64,000 nt of DNA from Bordetella genomosp. 9. Its GTDB lineage: Bacteria > Pseudomonadota > Gammaproteobacteria > Burkholderiales > Burkholderiaceae_B. Numbering within the stretch: the stretch's first letter is position 1; every line of letters begins with the position of its first letter. Location of the stretch: NCBI RefSeq assembly GCF_002261425.1, contig NZ_NEVJ01000001.1, positions 992,001 to 1,056,000 on the forward strand. The letters run 5' to 3'. The notes under the pieces were generated by a model. The model saw only the letters and a list, made by a program, of their open reading frames with translations. It made no database searches and was not told where the DNA came from. Of the stretch, positions 45,475-53,693 are shown in pieces. The translations under genes and the position numbers were made by a program.

Positions 45475-46011
45475 ATGCCCGTCCACAATGCAGCGGATGC
45501 CACCGTCCTGGTCGTGGACATGCAGGCGCGGCTGATGCCCGTGATCGACGACGGTGCCGCCGTCCTGGCCGCTGCCGTCAAGCTGGCGGCGGGCGCGGCC
45601 CTGCTGGACGTGCCCGTGGTGGCCACCGAGCACCACCGCGCGGCGCTGGGCGCCACGGTGCCCGAGATCGCCGGACAGGTGCGCGGGGTCTTCCAGAAGA
45701 TGCATTTTTCGGCGGCAGCGGAGTCCGGTTTCGACAGCTGGCTGCCCAACGCCCGCGGCACGGTCTTCATCGCGGGTTGCGAGGCGCACATCTGCGTGCT
45801 GCAGACCGCGCTCGAACTGCGGCGCATGGGGCGCCGCGTGTGCCTGGTCGCGGATGCCTGCGGCTCGCGCAAGCGCGCCGATTTCGATGTCGCGATGCAG
45901 CGGGCGCGCGCCCACGACATCGACGTGGTCAGCGTCGAGATGGCGCTTTTCGAATGGCTGGGCACCTGCGAACATCCGCGCTTCCGCGACGTGTTACGTC
46001 TGGTCAAATAG
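45475..46011 (+). CDS. Isochorismatase-family hydrolase
   Basis: This 178-residue cysteine hydrolase has the triad of the nicotinamidase/YcaC-like group visible: Asp15 (VLVVDMQ), Lys75 (VFQKMHFSA) and Cys107 (GCEAHICVLQTALEL). The length is that of the single-domain family. It follows ettA by 63 bases, with CAGGAGAT just upstream of the ATG as a good ribosome site. The natural substrate (an amide or hydrazide) is not evident. Confidence 0.88.
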   Translation: MPVHNAADATVLVVDMQARLMPVIDDGAAVLAAAVKLAAGAALLDVPVVATEHHRAALGATVPEIAGQVRGVFQKMHFSAAAESGFDSWLPNARGTVFIAGCEAHICVLQTALELRRMGRRVCLVADACGSRKRADFDVAMQRARAHDIDVVSVEMALFEWLGTCEHPRFRDVLRLVK

Positions 46012-46200
46012 AGCAACATCGCGCCTCGGGAGCTGGCGTGGAACTGAACGGTTTGACACAACTGTTGGGCAAAGTTCACACCCCCACCGTCATTCATTTG
46101 CAATGCTGGATGTGTCGTCCATGACGGCATCGCCCAAGACGGCGCGGCGGCAGGGCCTGATTTCCCCGCCTGGCGCCTTCGATGTCAGGAGGAAGAAATC

Positions 46201-46422
46201 ATGAAGATCAAAACATTGTCCAAACTGTGCGCGGTCGCGCTGATCGCCGCGTCCGCGGCGGGATGCTCCACATGGGATGGCATGAGCCACCGGCAGAAGG
46301 CGACGGTCACGGGGGCCGGTATCGGCGGCGTGGCCGGCGCGGTCATCACCAACGGCGGCGTGCTCGGCACGGTCGGCGGCGCGGCCATCGGCGGCGTGAT
46401 CGGCAACCAGGTCGGCAAGTAA
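46201..46422 (+). CDS. Small glycine-zipper lipoprotein
   Basis: This 73-residue lipoprotein has a signal ending SAAGC (Cys22 lipidated), then a basic turn and a glycine-zipper (GAGIGGVAGAVITNGGVLGTVGGAAIGGVIGNQVGK), the pattern of OsmB/SlyB-type envelope proteins. AGGAGGAA lies a few bases before the ATG. A strong terminator follows. Its likely place is the outer membrane, possibly induced by osmotic or envelope stress as for OsmB. Confidence 0.85.
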   Translation: MKIKTLSKLCAVALIAASAAGCSTWDGMSHRQKATVTGAGIGGVAGAVITNGGVLGTVGGAAIGGVIGNQVGK

Positions 46423-46444
46423 TCCGCGGCGGCAAGCCGGCGGT

Positions 46445-46483
46445 AAAAAGCCCGCCCCGCGTTCTGCGCGGGGCGGGCTTTTT
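46445..46483. terminator. Bidirectional terminator between the lipoprotein and minE
   Basis: AAAAAGCCCGCCCCGCG-TTCTG-CGCGGGGCGGGCTTTTT is a 17-bp stem with A/T tracts on both sides. It ends the lipoprotein transcript on the plus strand and the min transcript on the minus strand. Confidence 0.95.
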
Positions 46484-46510
46484 GCGTCCCTGCCTGGGCG
46501 TCCGCGGCTG

Positions 46511-46765
46511 CTAGGGCTGCGGCATCTCGATCTTGACCTCGAGGATTTCCAGGGTGTCCTGGCGTTCCAGGTGCACCTTGATGTCCTCGGGATTGATCTT
46601 CACGTATTTCGAGATGACGGCGATCAGCTCTTGCTGCAGTTGCGGCAAATAGTCGGGCGAGCCGTCGCGGCCCGAGCGCTCATGCGCCAGGATGATCTGC
46701 AGACGCTCCTTGGCAACGCTGGCGGATGACTTTTTCTGGCCGAGCAGAAAGGACAGAAGGGACAT
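46511..46765 (-). CDS. minE: Cell division topological specificity factor
   Basis: This 84-residue protein has an N-terminal membrane- and MinD-binding region (MSLLSFLLG, then [17 protein letters not shown]) and a C-terminal dimer domain ([23 protein letters not shown]). It stimulates MinD ATPase and drives the pole-to-pole oscillation that places the Z ring. It follows minD by 3 bases. Confidence 0.96.
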   Translation of the reverse strand: MSLLSFLLGQKKSSASVAKERLQIILAHERSGRDGSPDYLPQLQQELIAVISKYVKINPEDIKVHLERQDTLEILEVKIEMPQP

Positions 46766-46768
46766 CGA

Positions 46769-47584
46769 TTACTTGCCTCCGAATATGCGTTTCAGGAAAC
46801 CGGGCTTCGCATAGTCGGTAAAACGCAGCGAACGCTCCTCGCCGAGATACCGGGCCACCACGTCCTTGTACGCTTCCGCGACATCGGTATCCTTCAGGTG
46901 GATGGCCGGCACGCCCTGGTTGGACGCTTGCAGAACCGATTCGGATTCGGGGATGACGCCGATCAGTTTGATGCGCAGGATGTCTTCGATATCCTGCAGC
47001 GAAAGCATTTCGCCTTCGGACACGCGCTTGGGGTTGTAGCGCGTCAGCAGCAGGTATTCCTTGACCGGCTCGTCGCCTTCCACGGCACGCTTCGATTTGG
47101 CCGCCAGGATGCCCAGGATGCGGTCCGAATCGCGCACGGAAGAGACTTCCGGATTGGTGACGACCAGCGCGTCGTCGGCAAAATAGGCGGCCATCAGCGC
47201 GCCGGTTTCGATACCGGCGGGCGAATCGCAGACGATGTAGTCGAAACCCATCTCTTTCAATTCGTCGATGACCTTGCCCACGCCTTCCTGCGTCAAGGCA
47301 TCCTTGTCGCGGGTCTGCGAAGCGGGCAGGACGAACAGGTTTTCCAGCTGCTTGTCCTTGATCAGCGCCTGCTTCAACGAGGCTTCGCCCTGGATCACAT
47401 TGACGAAGTCGTACACGACACGCCGTTCGCAGCCCATGATCAGGTCCAGATTACGCAAGCCGACGTCGAAGTCGATTACAGCGGTCTTGTGTCCGCGCAT
47501 CGCTAGGCCGGAAGAGAAACTGGCGCTGGTAGTCGTCTTGCCCACCCCGCCCTTGCCGGAAGTGACCACAACAGTACGCGTCAT
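46769..47584 (-). CDS. minD: Septum-site determining ATPase
   Basis: This is a 271-residue deviant Walker ATPase. GKGGVGKTT lies at residues 10-18, DFDVGLRNLDLIMGCERRVVYD follows, and CDSPAGIE is the switch II region. The C-terminal amphipathic helix (KPGFLKRIFGGK) binds the membrane when MinD dimerises with ATP. It recruits MinC and is released by MinE. It is separated from minC by 174 bases that contain small palindromes, so minDE may have its own promoter. Confidence 0.97.
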   Translation of the reverse strand: MTRTVVVTSGKGGVGKTTTSASFSSGLAMRGHKTAVIDFDVGLRNLDLIMGCERRVVYDFVNVIQGEASLKQALIKDKQLENLFVLPASQTRDKDALTQEGVGKVIDELKEMGFDYIVCDSPAGIETGALMAAYFADDALVVTNPEVSSVRDSDRILGILAAKSKRAVEGDEPVKEYLLLTRYNPKRVSEGEMLSLQDIEDILRIKLIGVIPESESVLQASNQGVPAIHLKDTDVAEAYKDVVARYLGEERSLRFTDYAKPGFLKRIFGGK

Positions 47585-47640
47585 GTCGATAGAACCCTTA
47601 TGTCCTGAGCAAATAAATCGCAGTATCGTAAAGCAAAACT

Positions 47641-47688
47641 GCGCGTTTAGCGTTTATTCAACGCGCCTGGCAACCCTTGGTCACCAAG
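47641..47688 (-). promoter_or_regulatory. Small inverted repeats between minC and minD
   Basis: GCGCGTT (47641-47647) pairs with AACGCGC (47660-47666), and CTTGGT-C-ACCAAG (47676-47688) is a 13-base palindrome. They sit 60-100 bases upstream of minD. Neither has a T tract; either may be part of a minDE promoter region or a weak hairpin. Confidence 0.35.
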
Positions 47689-47758
47689 TCCCATGGGGGA
47701 CGGGACCCGCCGCGCCGCGGGCCCATGTGTGCGGGCGCTGTCCCGCGGCGCCGGGAGC

Positions 47759-48772
47759 TTATCCCTTGAGCGCCTCGATACGCAGGGTGTCGCCGTCCAG
47801 GCGGACCAGGGCGGGCTGGCCGTGCAGCGTCGAGTCGAGCTTGTCTTCCACCACGCGGTATACCCCGGCCACGGCCAGCAGTTCGGCATCCAGATGCGTG
47901 GTGAAGATGCGCGCCGACGTGTCGCCGCGCGCGCCGGCCATGGCCTTGCCGCGCAGGGGACCATAGACGTGCACATTGCCGTCGGCGATGACTTCCGCGC
48001 CCTGGCTGACCATGCCGATCACCACCAGGTCGGTGTGGCGCGCGTAGACGCGCTGCCCCGACCGCAGGGGACGGCTGATCACCAGCGCGGATGAAGACTG
48101 CGGGTCGGCGGGCGTGGGGGCCGGTGACGAGGTGGTCTCCCGCGCCGCGCGCGAAGGCAGGGGTTCGGGCGTGCGGCCGTTGGCGGTCGCCGGTTTGCCG
48201 TTGGCGCCCACGGACGGCGCCGGCTTGCCGCCGGCGGTTTCCTTGCGGGTGCCCGAGGCTGCCTTGCTGTCGGCCGCGGCGGCGGAGGCCTTGCCGGCAT
48301 CGGCGGCCGGCGCATCCGTGGCCGCTGCGTCCGTGGCTGATCCGTCGGCGGCGGGTTCTTCGGCGCCCGCTTGCGGGGCCGGCTCCGCGGTCAGGGCGGC
48401 GGCGGGCTGCGTGGGCATGGGCGGCGGCGAGTTGCCGGCGTCGGCCGGCGCCGGGCGAGCCGGCGGGGTCGACAGCTCGACAGGGGCCAGGCCGGCGGCC
48501 TGCGCGGCCTGCAGATTGTCGCCTTCGGCCACCACCCCGATGGGCGGCAGATTATGTTTACGCAGGGCGTCCAGCAGCGCCGGCCAATCGACCAGGCCAT
48601 CGACGCGGCTGGCGTCGATCACGACAGGTTCGTTCTCGAAAAAGCTGCCGGCGTCGGCCATGCGCTGATCGAGTGCGGCGGCGAGCCGGGCGATATCGGC
48701 GCTATGCAAAACGACGCGCACGGCGTAAAGCGTTGCGCTTTTGAAATCCAGGGCTAGGGAATCGGAGCTCAT
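47759..48772 (-). CDS. minC: Septum-site determining inhibitor with long linker
   Basis: This 337-residue protein is about 100 longer than E. coli MinC (231). The N-terminal FtsZ-inhibiting domain (residues 1-100, [19 protein letters not shown]) and the C-terminal MinD-binding beta-helix (229-337, [41 protein letters not shown]) are normal. Between them lies a 125-residue Ala/Pro/Ser/Thr-rich disordered linker. I take the ATG at 48772 ([10 protein letters not shown]), which gives the conserved start; the upstream extension to 48823 has no support. Confidence 0.94.
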   Translation of the reverse strand: MSSDSLALDFKSATLYAVRVVLHSADIARLAAALDQRMADAGSFFENEPVVIDASRVDGLVDWPALLDALRKHNLPPIGVVAEGDNLQAAQAAGLAPVELSTPPARPAPADAGNSPPPMPTQPAAALTAEPAPQAGAEEPAADGSATDAAATDAPAADAGKASAAAADSKAASGTRKETAGGKPAPSVGANGKPATANGRTPEPLPSRAARETTSSPAPTPADPQSSSALVISRPLRSGQRVYARHTDLVVIGMVSQGAEVIADGNVHVYGPLRGKAMAGARGDTSARIFTTHLDAELLAVAGVYRVVEDKLDSTLHGQPALVRLDGDTLRIEALKG

Positions 48773-48965
48773 CTTTGCGGCGAAAAACCGGAAAAGACCG
48801 CCGGTTACGGTAACGACGGGCATGATAACCGAGCGGCCATCCCGCGGACCGCTCGCCGCGATATTGCCGTGACATCGCCGGGGTAGCGCCGCGCGCCGGA
48901 CGGCGATACGGGCACATGCCTTGCGCGGCGCCAGGCGACCCTATCGGCTGAACAGGAGCATTCCC

Positions 48966-49304
48966 ATGAGCAATCGCGATACGCCCCGCCGTCCCACCAA
49001 CCTGAGCGGCCAGGAAGAAGAGGCGCTGCGGACACTGGAAAAAGGCTACGATCCCGACGCCGGGGCCTTGCCGGACAAGGAATTGCCCGTGCATGACGAT
49101 CGCGATCGCAAGCCGGGCGACGATGCGATGGCCCCGCGGGGCCGGGATGGGGCAGGCCGGGCGTCCGCCGATCCGTTGGGCGACGCCGAACGCAAAGGCC
49201 TGCTGCCGCCGAACGACGTGGCCACGCCGCCCATGGACCGTCCCGACGATACCGGCTCGACGCCGGCCAACCTGGACCCGGACACCCGGCGCCGGCGCCC
49301 CTAG
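48966..49304 (+). CDS. Small hydrophilic protein of unknown function
   Basis: This 112-residue protein has AGGAG 8 bases before the ATG. It is rich in Asp, Arg, Pro and Gly (MSNRDTPRRPTNLSGQEEEA, then DDRDRKPGDDAMAPRGRDG and RPDDTGSTPANLDPD), with no hydrophobic segment and low predicted structure. Its composition resembles stress-related hydrophilins, but I recognise no family. It is divergent from minC and convergent with glnS. Confidence 0.7.
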   Translation: MSNRDTPRRPTNLSGQEEEALRTLEKGYDPDAGALPDKELPVHDDRDRKPGDDAMAPRGRDGAGRASADPLGDAERKGLLPPNDVATPPMDRPDDTGSTPANLDPDTRRRRP

Positions 49305-49339
49305 CCGGGGCTTGGACCTGGAGTGGACCTGAGCGGGCC

Positions 49340-51109
49340 TCAGCCCTGGCCCCAGGAGTCCTTCAGCGTGACCACGCGGTTCAGAATGGGCGTGTCCGCC
49401 GTCGACGTCACGCTGTCCAGAGTGAAATAACCCAACCGTTCGAACTGCCAGGTCACGCCCGGCGCGAGTTCGGTGCCCGGTTCCAGCCAGCCCTGTACGG
49501 TCTGGCGCGAATGCGGATTCAGCGCGGCGATGAAGTCCTTGTCGCCCGCATCCGGGTGGGGATCGGCGAACAGGCGGTCATAGAGCTGGATCGTGGCGCC
49601 GACGGCATGCGCCGCGCTGACCCAGGTGATGTTGCCCTTTACCTTGACGCTGTCGGCGCCCGGCGTGCCGCTCTTGGTTTCCGGCAGGTATTCGGCCTGG
49701 ACTTCGACCACATTGCCCTGGTCGTCCTTGACGAAGCCGGTGCACCGCACGACGTAGCCGTACTTCAGCCGCACCAGGTTGCCCGGGAACAGGCGGAAAT
49801 ACTTCTTGGGCGGCTCCTCGCGGAAATCGTCCTGCTCGATCCACAGGGTGCGGGACAGCGGGAATTCGCGCTGGCCCTGGGCGGGGTCGTGCGGATTGCG
49901 CGGCGCGCTGCACATTTCGACGCGGTCTTCCGGGTAGTTGGTGATGACCAGCTTCAAGGGCTGCAGCACCGCCACGGAACGCGGCGCGACCGGATCCAGC
50001 TCGTCGCGCACCGCGGCTTCCAGCAGGCTGTAGTCGATGCGCGAGTCCGATTTCGAAATACTGGTGCGGTCGCAGAACAGGCGGATGGCCGATGCCGGAT
50101 AGCCGCGCCGGCGCATGCCGAACAGGGTGGGCATGCGCGGATCGTCCCAGCCGTCCACATGGCCGTCGCGCACCAGCTGCAGCAGCTTGCGCTTGCTGGT
50201 GACCACGTAGGTCATGTTCAGCCGCGCGAATTCATATTGGTGCGGCAGCGGGCGCGCCAGCAGGCCCAGCTCGGCCAGGCGGTCCAGCGTCCAGTCGTAG
50301 AACGGCCGCTGGTCTTCGAATTCCAGCGTGCAGATGCTGTGCGTGATGCCTTCCAGGGCGTCCTCGATGGGATGCGCCCAGGTATACATGGGATAGATGC
50401 ACCACTTGTCGCCGGTCCGGTGATGGGTGGCGTGGCGCACGCGATAGATCACGGGGTCGCGTAGATTGATGTTGGGCGACGCCATATCGATGCGCGCGCG
50501 CAGCACCATGCTGCCGTCCGGATGCTTGCCGTCGCGCATTTCGGCCAGCAGGTCCAGCGATTCCTGGGCCGGCCGGTCGCGCCAGGGCGAGTTCGTGCCC
50601 GGCTCGGTCAGCGTGCCGCGGCGGGCGCGGATTTCCTCGGGCGACTGCTGGTCCACGTAGGCGTAGCCGGCGCGGATCAGCGCCTGCGCGAAGGCGTACA
50701 TGGTGTCGAAGTAGTCGCTGGCGAAATACAGCTGTTCGCGGCCATCCGCGGCTTTCCAGTCGAAACCCAGCCAGCGCACGGCTTCGACGATGGCGTCGAC
50801 GTACTCCTGGTCTTCCTTTTCGGGATTGGTGTCGTCGAAGCGCAGGTGACAGGTGCCGCCGTAGTCCCGCGCCAGCCCGAAATTCACGCAGATGCTCTTG
50901 GCATGGCCGATATGCAGGTAGCCGTTCGGCTCGGGCGGGAAGCGGGTGCGGATGCGTGCCGGATCCAGGCCGCCCTGGGCCTGTACCGCCGCCGGACCGG
51001 GAACGCCGGCCCAGTGCTTGTCCTTGAAGCGCTCGGCCTTGAGATCGGCCTCGATGATGTGCCGCAGGAAATTGGCGGCGGCGGCGGGGGGCGGGGAAGC
51101 AGTGGTCAT
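49340..51109 (-). CDS. glnS: Glutaminyl-tRNA synthetase
   Basis: This 589-residue class I synthetase charges tRNA-Gln directly. It has the HIGH motif in PNGYLHIGHAKSICVNF (about residue 60), LRFDDTNPEKEDQEYVD, a KMSKS-type loop (RTSISKSDSRI) and the C-terminal anticodon-binding beta-barrels. It is slightly longer than E. coli GlnS (554). The gene is divergent from the CydA-like gene with 165 bases between starts. Confidence 0.96.
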   Translation of the reverse strand: MTTASPPPAAAANFLRHIIEADLKAERFKDKHWAGVPGPAAVQAQGGLDPARIRTRFPPEPNGYLHIGHAKSICVNFGLARDYGGTCHLRFDDTNPEKEDQEYVDAIVEAVRWLGFDWKAADGREQLYFASDYFDTMYAFAQALIRAGYAYVDQQSPEEIRARRGTLTEPGTNSPWRDRPAQESLDLLAEMRDGKHPDGSMVLRARIDMASPNINLRDPVIYRVRHATHHRTGDKWCIYPMYTWAHPIEDALEGITHSICTLEFEDQRPFYDWTLDRLAELGLLARPLPHQYEFARLNMTYVVTSKRKLLQLVRDGHVDGWDDPRMPTLFGMRRRGYPASAIRLFCDRTSISKSDSRIDYSLLEAAVRDELDPVAPRSVAVLQPLKLVITNYPEDRVEMCSAPRNPHDPAQGQREFPLSRTLWIEQDDFREEPPKKYFRLFPGNLVRLKYGYVVRCTGFVKDDQGNVVEVQAEYLPETKSGTPGADSVKVKGNITWVSAAHAVGATIQLYDRLFADPHPDAGDKDFIAALNPHSRQTVQGWLEPGTELAPGVTWQFERLGYFTLDSVTSTADTPILNRVVTLKDSWGQG

Positions 51110-51274
51110 GCTGGGCGTCGTTAAGGCGGCGGCAAAGGGACAATTTTGCCACGTTCGGGGCCGGCCGCCTCGGCGGCCCCCACGGCGGGCCGCCGCGCGC
51201 CGCCCGCGCCCGCGCCGAACCGGCCGCCGCGGGGCGTCGCGGCCGGCACAAACCCGACTAAACTAGCGCCCACC

Positions 51275-52618
51275 ATGAGCATCCCCCCTTTATTCCTGGG
51301 ACGTCTGCAGTTCATCGCGTGCCTGGCCTTCGTGGCGCTTTTCATGGCGCTGGCGATGGCCTTGTCCTGGCTGCTGCTGTATTTCAAGCTGCGCGCCCGC
51401 GCCACGGGCGACGCCGGCTGGACCGCCGCTTATCGCTTCTGGGTCCGGATTTTCGCCCTGGCTTTCGTGCTCGCGCTGGCATCCGGGGTGCCGGTGCTGC
51501 TGCAGCTCGGCACGATCTGGTCGGGCCTGATGGACAAGATCGGCAATGTGGCCGGCCCCCTGCTGGGGTTCGCCGTGCTGTCGGTATTCGCCCTGAAGTC
51601 CTGCTTCCTGGGCGTCATGCTGTTCGGCCAGCGGCGCGTGTCGGAGACCGTGCATACCCTGTCGGTCCTGATGGTGGCGCTGGGCCACGTGGCCACCGCC
51701 TTCTGGGTGCTGGCGCTGGTCTCGTGGATGCAGACGCCGGACGGGGCGGTCGTGGTGGACGGCCGCTTCCAGATCTACGACTGGGCCAAGGTGCTGTTCA
51801 ACCCCTCGCTCGGATGGACCATAGGATCGACGCTGCTGGGCGCGCTGCTGGCGGCCGCGTTCCTGATCATGGGCATTACCGCCTGGCAGGCCCTGCGCCG
51901 GCCGCTGGACGACGGCCAGCGCCTGGGTTTCCGGGCCGCCCTGGGCCTGGCCGGCATTTCGGTGGTCCTGCTGGTGCCGGTCGGCATCGGCATGGGCAAG
52001 ATGATCGCCCATTACCAGCCCGCCAAGGCGGCCGCCGCGCTGGCCTATTGGCATGAAGGCGACGCGCCGGACCTGGTCCTGCTGGGCTGGCCCGATGCCG
52101 ACCTGGCGGCCAACCGCGGCGCCTGGACGGTGCAAGGGGCGGCCGCGCGCTGGCTGGGCCGCAACGTCAACGGCCATTTCCTGGCCTTGGAAAACTACGC
52201 CAACATGCAGCCGCCGGTGGCGCTGACCTTCTGGTCCCTGCGGGTCATCGTGATCCTGGCGGGCCTGATGGCGGGCATCGCCTGGGCCACCGTCTTCAAG
52301 CTGCGCAAGCGCGGCTTCGATCCCTCCTTTCTTTCGCGGCGCTGGCTGCGGGCCCTGGCGGCGATGACCTTGTCGGGCGGCGCGCTGGTGGTCTTCGGCT
52401 GGGTGTTCACGATCGTCGGCCTGCAGCCCTACGCGGTCAACGGCGCCGTCACGCAGTCGGAAATCCTGGGCGCCGCTTCGCCGCGTTCGCTGCTGTACGG
52501 CACCCTGGGCTACGTGCTGCTGTACGGCGTACTTTTCACGGCTTTCGTGCGCATGCTTTTCCATGCGGCGCGCTATGGCGTGGTGCCGGTGCGCAAGGCG
52601 GCGGGGGCGGCGTCGTGA
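51275..52618 (+). CDS. CydA-like membrane protein lacking heme ligands
   Basis: This is a 447-residue polytopic protein, about nine helices, clearly homologous to cytochrome bd subunit I: GRLQF at 9-13, QLGTIWS, a short Q-loop with Lys251, ITAW at 201-204 and GLQPY (for GRQPW). Aligned by eye to E. coli CydA, the heme ligands are absent: H19 becomes Val20, H186 becomes Ser185 or a neighbouring Gly, and M393 becomes Ile325. E99 becomes Ala100, E107 becomes Lys108, and E257 becomes Leu256. H126 (His127 here) and R391 (Arg323) are kept. The start at 51275 (MSIPPL) is chosen by homology; there is no strong ribosome site. It is translationally coupled to the CydB-like gene. It is probably not a working oxidase in the classical sense; its function is unknown. 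Confidence 0.82.
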   Translation: MSIPPLFLGRLQFIACLAFVALFMALAMALSWLLLYFKLRARATGDAGWTAAYRFWVRIFALAFVLALASGVPVLLQLGTIWSGLMDKIGNVAGPLLGFAVLSVFALKSCFLGVMLFGQRRVSETVHTLSVLMVALGHVATAFWVLALVSWMQTPDGAVVVDGRFQIYDWAKVLFNPSLGWTIGSTLLGALLAAAFLIMGITAWQALRRPLDDGQRLGFRAALGLAGISVVLLVPVGIGMGKMIAHYQPAKAAAALAYWHEGDAPDLVLLGWPDADLAANRGAWTVQGAAARWLGRNVNGHFLALENYANMQPPVALTFWSLRVIVILAGLMAGIAWATVFKLRKRGFDPSFLSRRWLRALAAMTLSGGALVVFGWVFTIVGLQPYAVNGAVTQSEILGAASPRSLLYGTLGYVLLYGVLFTAFVRMLFHAARYGVVPVRKAAGAAS

Positions 52619-53658
52619 TCGCCACGCTGGCCGCGTCGCTGGGTCTCACGCCGGACGATCCGTCGTTCTGGATGCCGCTGGTGTTCATGGGCATGCTGTT
52701 CGTGCTGGTGGTGGCGGGTACGGTGCTGGACGGGTTCGACCTGGGCGTGGGCATCCTGCTGCAGCTGGCGCCGGCAGAGGAACGCGGCCGCATGCTGGGG
52801 CTGCTCAGTCCATGGCGCGATGCCAACGAATTCTGGCTGCTGCTGGGCATAGGGCTGTTCGCGGCGGCGTTCCCGTTCGCCTGGGGGACGGTGCTGGGGC
52901 AGCTTTATGCGCCCCTGACCCTGATGGTGCTGGGGGTGGTGCTGCGCAGCGTGTCCTACGAATTCCGCCTGCGCGCCCGGACGGAATCCAAGCCGCGCTG
53001 GGTGACGGCGTTCTGGATCGGATCGTTGATGACGGCGTTCGGGCAGGGCATGGCGTTGGGGCGCATCGCGACCGGCTACCAGAATACCGCCGGTTACCAC
53101 GGATTTTCCCTGTTCGTCGGGCTCTGCGCGGTCGCGGCTTATGTGCTCCTGGGCGCCACCTGGCTGACGATGCGGGTGGACGGCGATCTGCAGCGCCGCG
53201 CGGTGAATTGGGCGCGCCACGCGATCCGCTGGACGGCCGCCGGCATGGTGGCGATCGCCGTCACGCTGGGGCTGGCCAACGCGGGCATCTTCTACAAGTG
53301 GAGCAACCTGGCCCATCTGGGCCTGGCGGTGGGGGTGTGGGTGGCGATGCTGCTGGGCTTCGTCGGCACCGAAATGGTCCTGACCCGGTTGCCACGCCAT
53401 GCCGAACGTTTCAGCTGGGTGCCTTTCGTCACTTGCGTGGGCCTGTTCCTGCTGATGCTGGGCGGCCTGGCCTACAGCCTGTTCCCGTTCCTGATCCTGG
53501 ACGACATGACGTTGTGGGACGGCGCCGCGTCGCTGGGCTCGATGCGGCTGGTGTTGTCGGGCGCGATCGTCGCCATTCCGCTGATCGTGGTGTTCAACAT
53601 CCTGGCGTACCGCTCGGTGTTCGGCAAGGCGCGCCAGGCGCGCCAGGTGCGCAACTAA
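52615..53658 (+). CDS. CydB-like membrane protein, partner of CydA-like
   Basis: This 347-residue protein of about eight or nine helices resembles cytochrome bd subunit II. Conserved features include DGFDLGVGIL (Asp39, Asp42), WRDANEFWL (for WDGNQVWL), and a late DDMTLWDGAASLGSM segment. It overlaps the upstream gene by 4 bases, so it surely forms a complex with that CydA-like protein. The gene is followed by a direct duplication (53660-53690) and a convergent two-component gene pair. No CydX-like small gene and no CydCD is nearby. Since the partner lacks heme ligands, an oxidase function should not be assumed. Confidence 0.85.
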   Translation: MIATLAASLGLTPDDPSFWMPLVFMGMLFVLVVAGTVLDGFDLGVGILLQLAPAEERGRMLGLLSPWRDANEFWLLLGIGLFAAAFPFAWGTVLGQLYAPLTLMVLGVVLRSVSYEFRLRARTESKPRWVTAFWIGSLMTAFGQGMALGRIATGYQNTAGYHGFSLFVGLCAVAAYVLLGATWLTMRVDGDLQRRAVNWARHAIRWTAAGMVAIAVTLGLANAGIFYKWSNLAHLGLAVGVWVAMLLGFVGTEMVLTRLPRHAERFSWVPFVTCVGLFLLMLGGLAYSLFPFLILDDMTLWDGAASLGSMRLVLSGAIVAIPLIVVFNILAYRSVFGKARQARQVRN

Positions 53659-53659
53659 G

Positions 53660-53690
53660 GGTACCTGGAACCCAGGGTACCGGAACCCAG
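53660..53690 (+). repeat. Imperfect direct duplication after the CydB-like stop
   Basis: GGTACCTGGAACCCAG is followed directly by GGTACCGGAACCCAG. One base differs (a missing T). It lies just past the stop codon at 53656-53658. Confidence 0.85.
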
Positions 53691-53693
53691 CGT

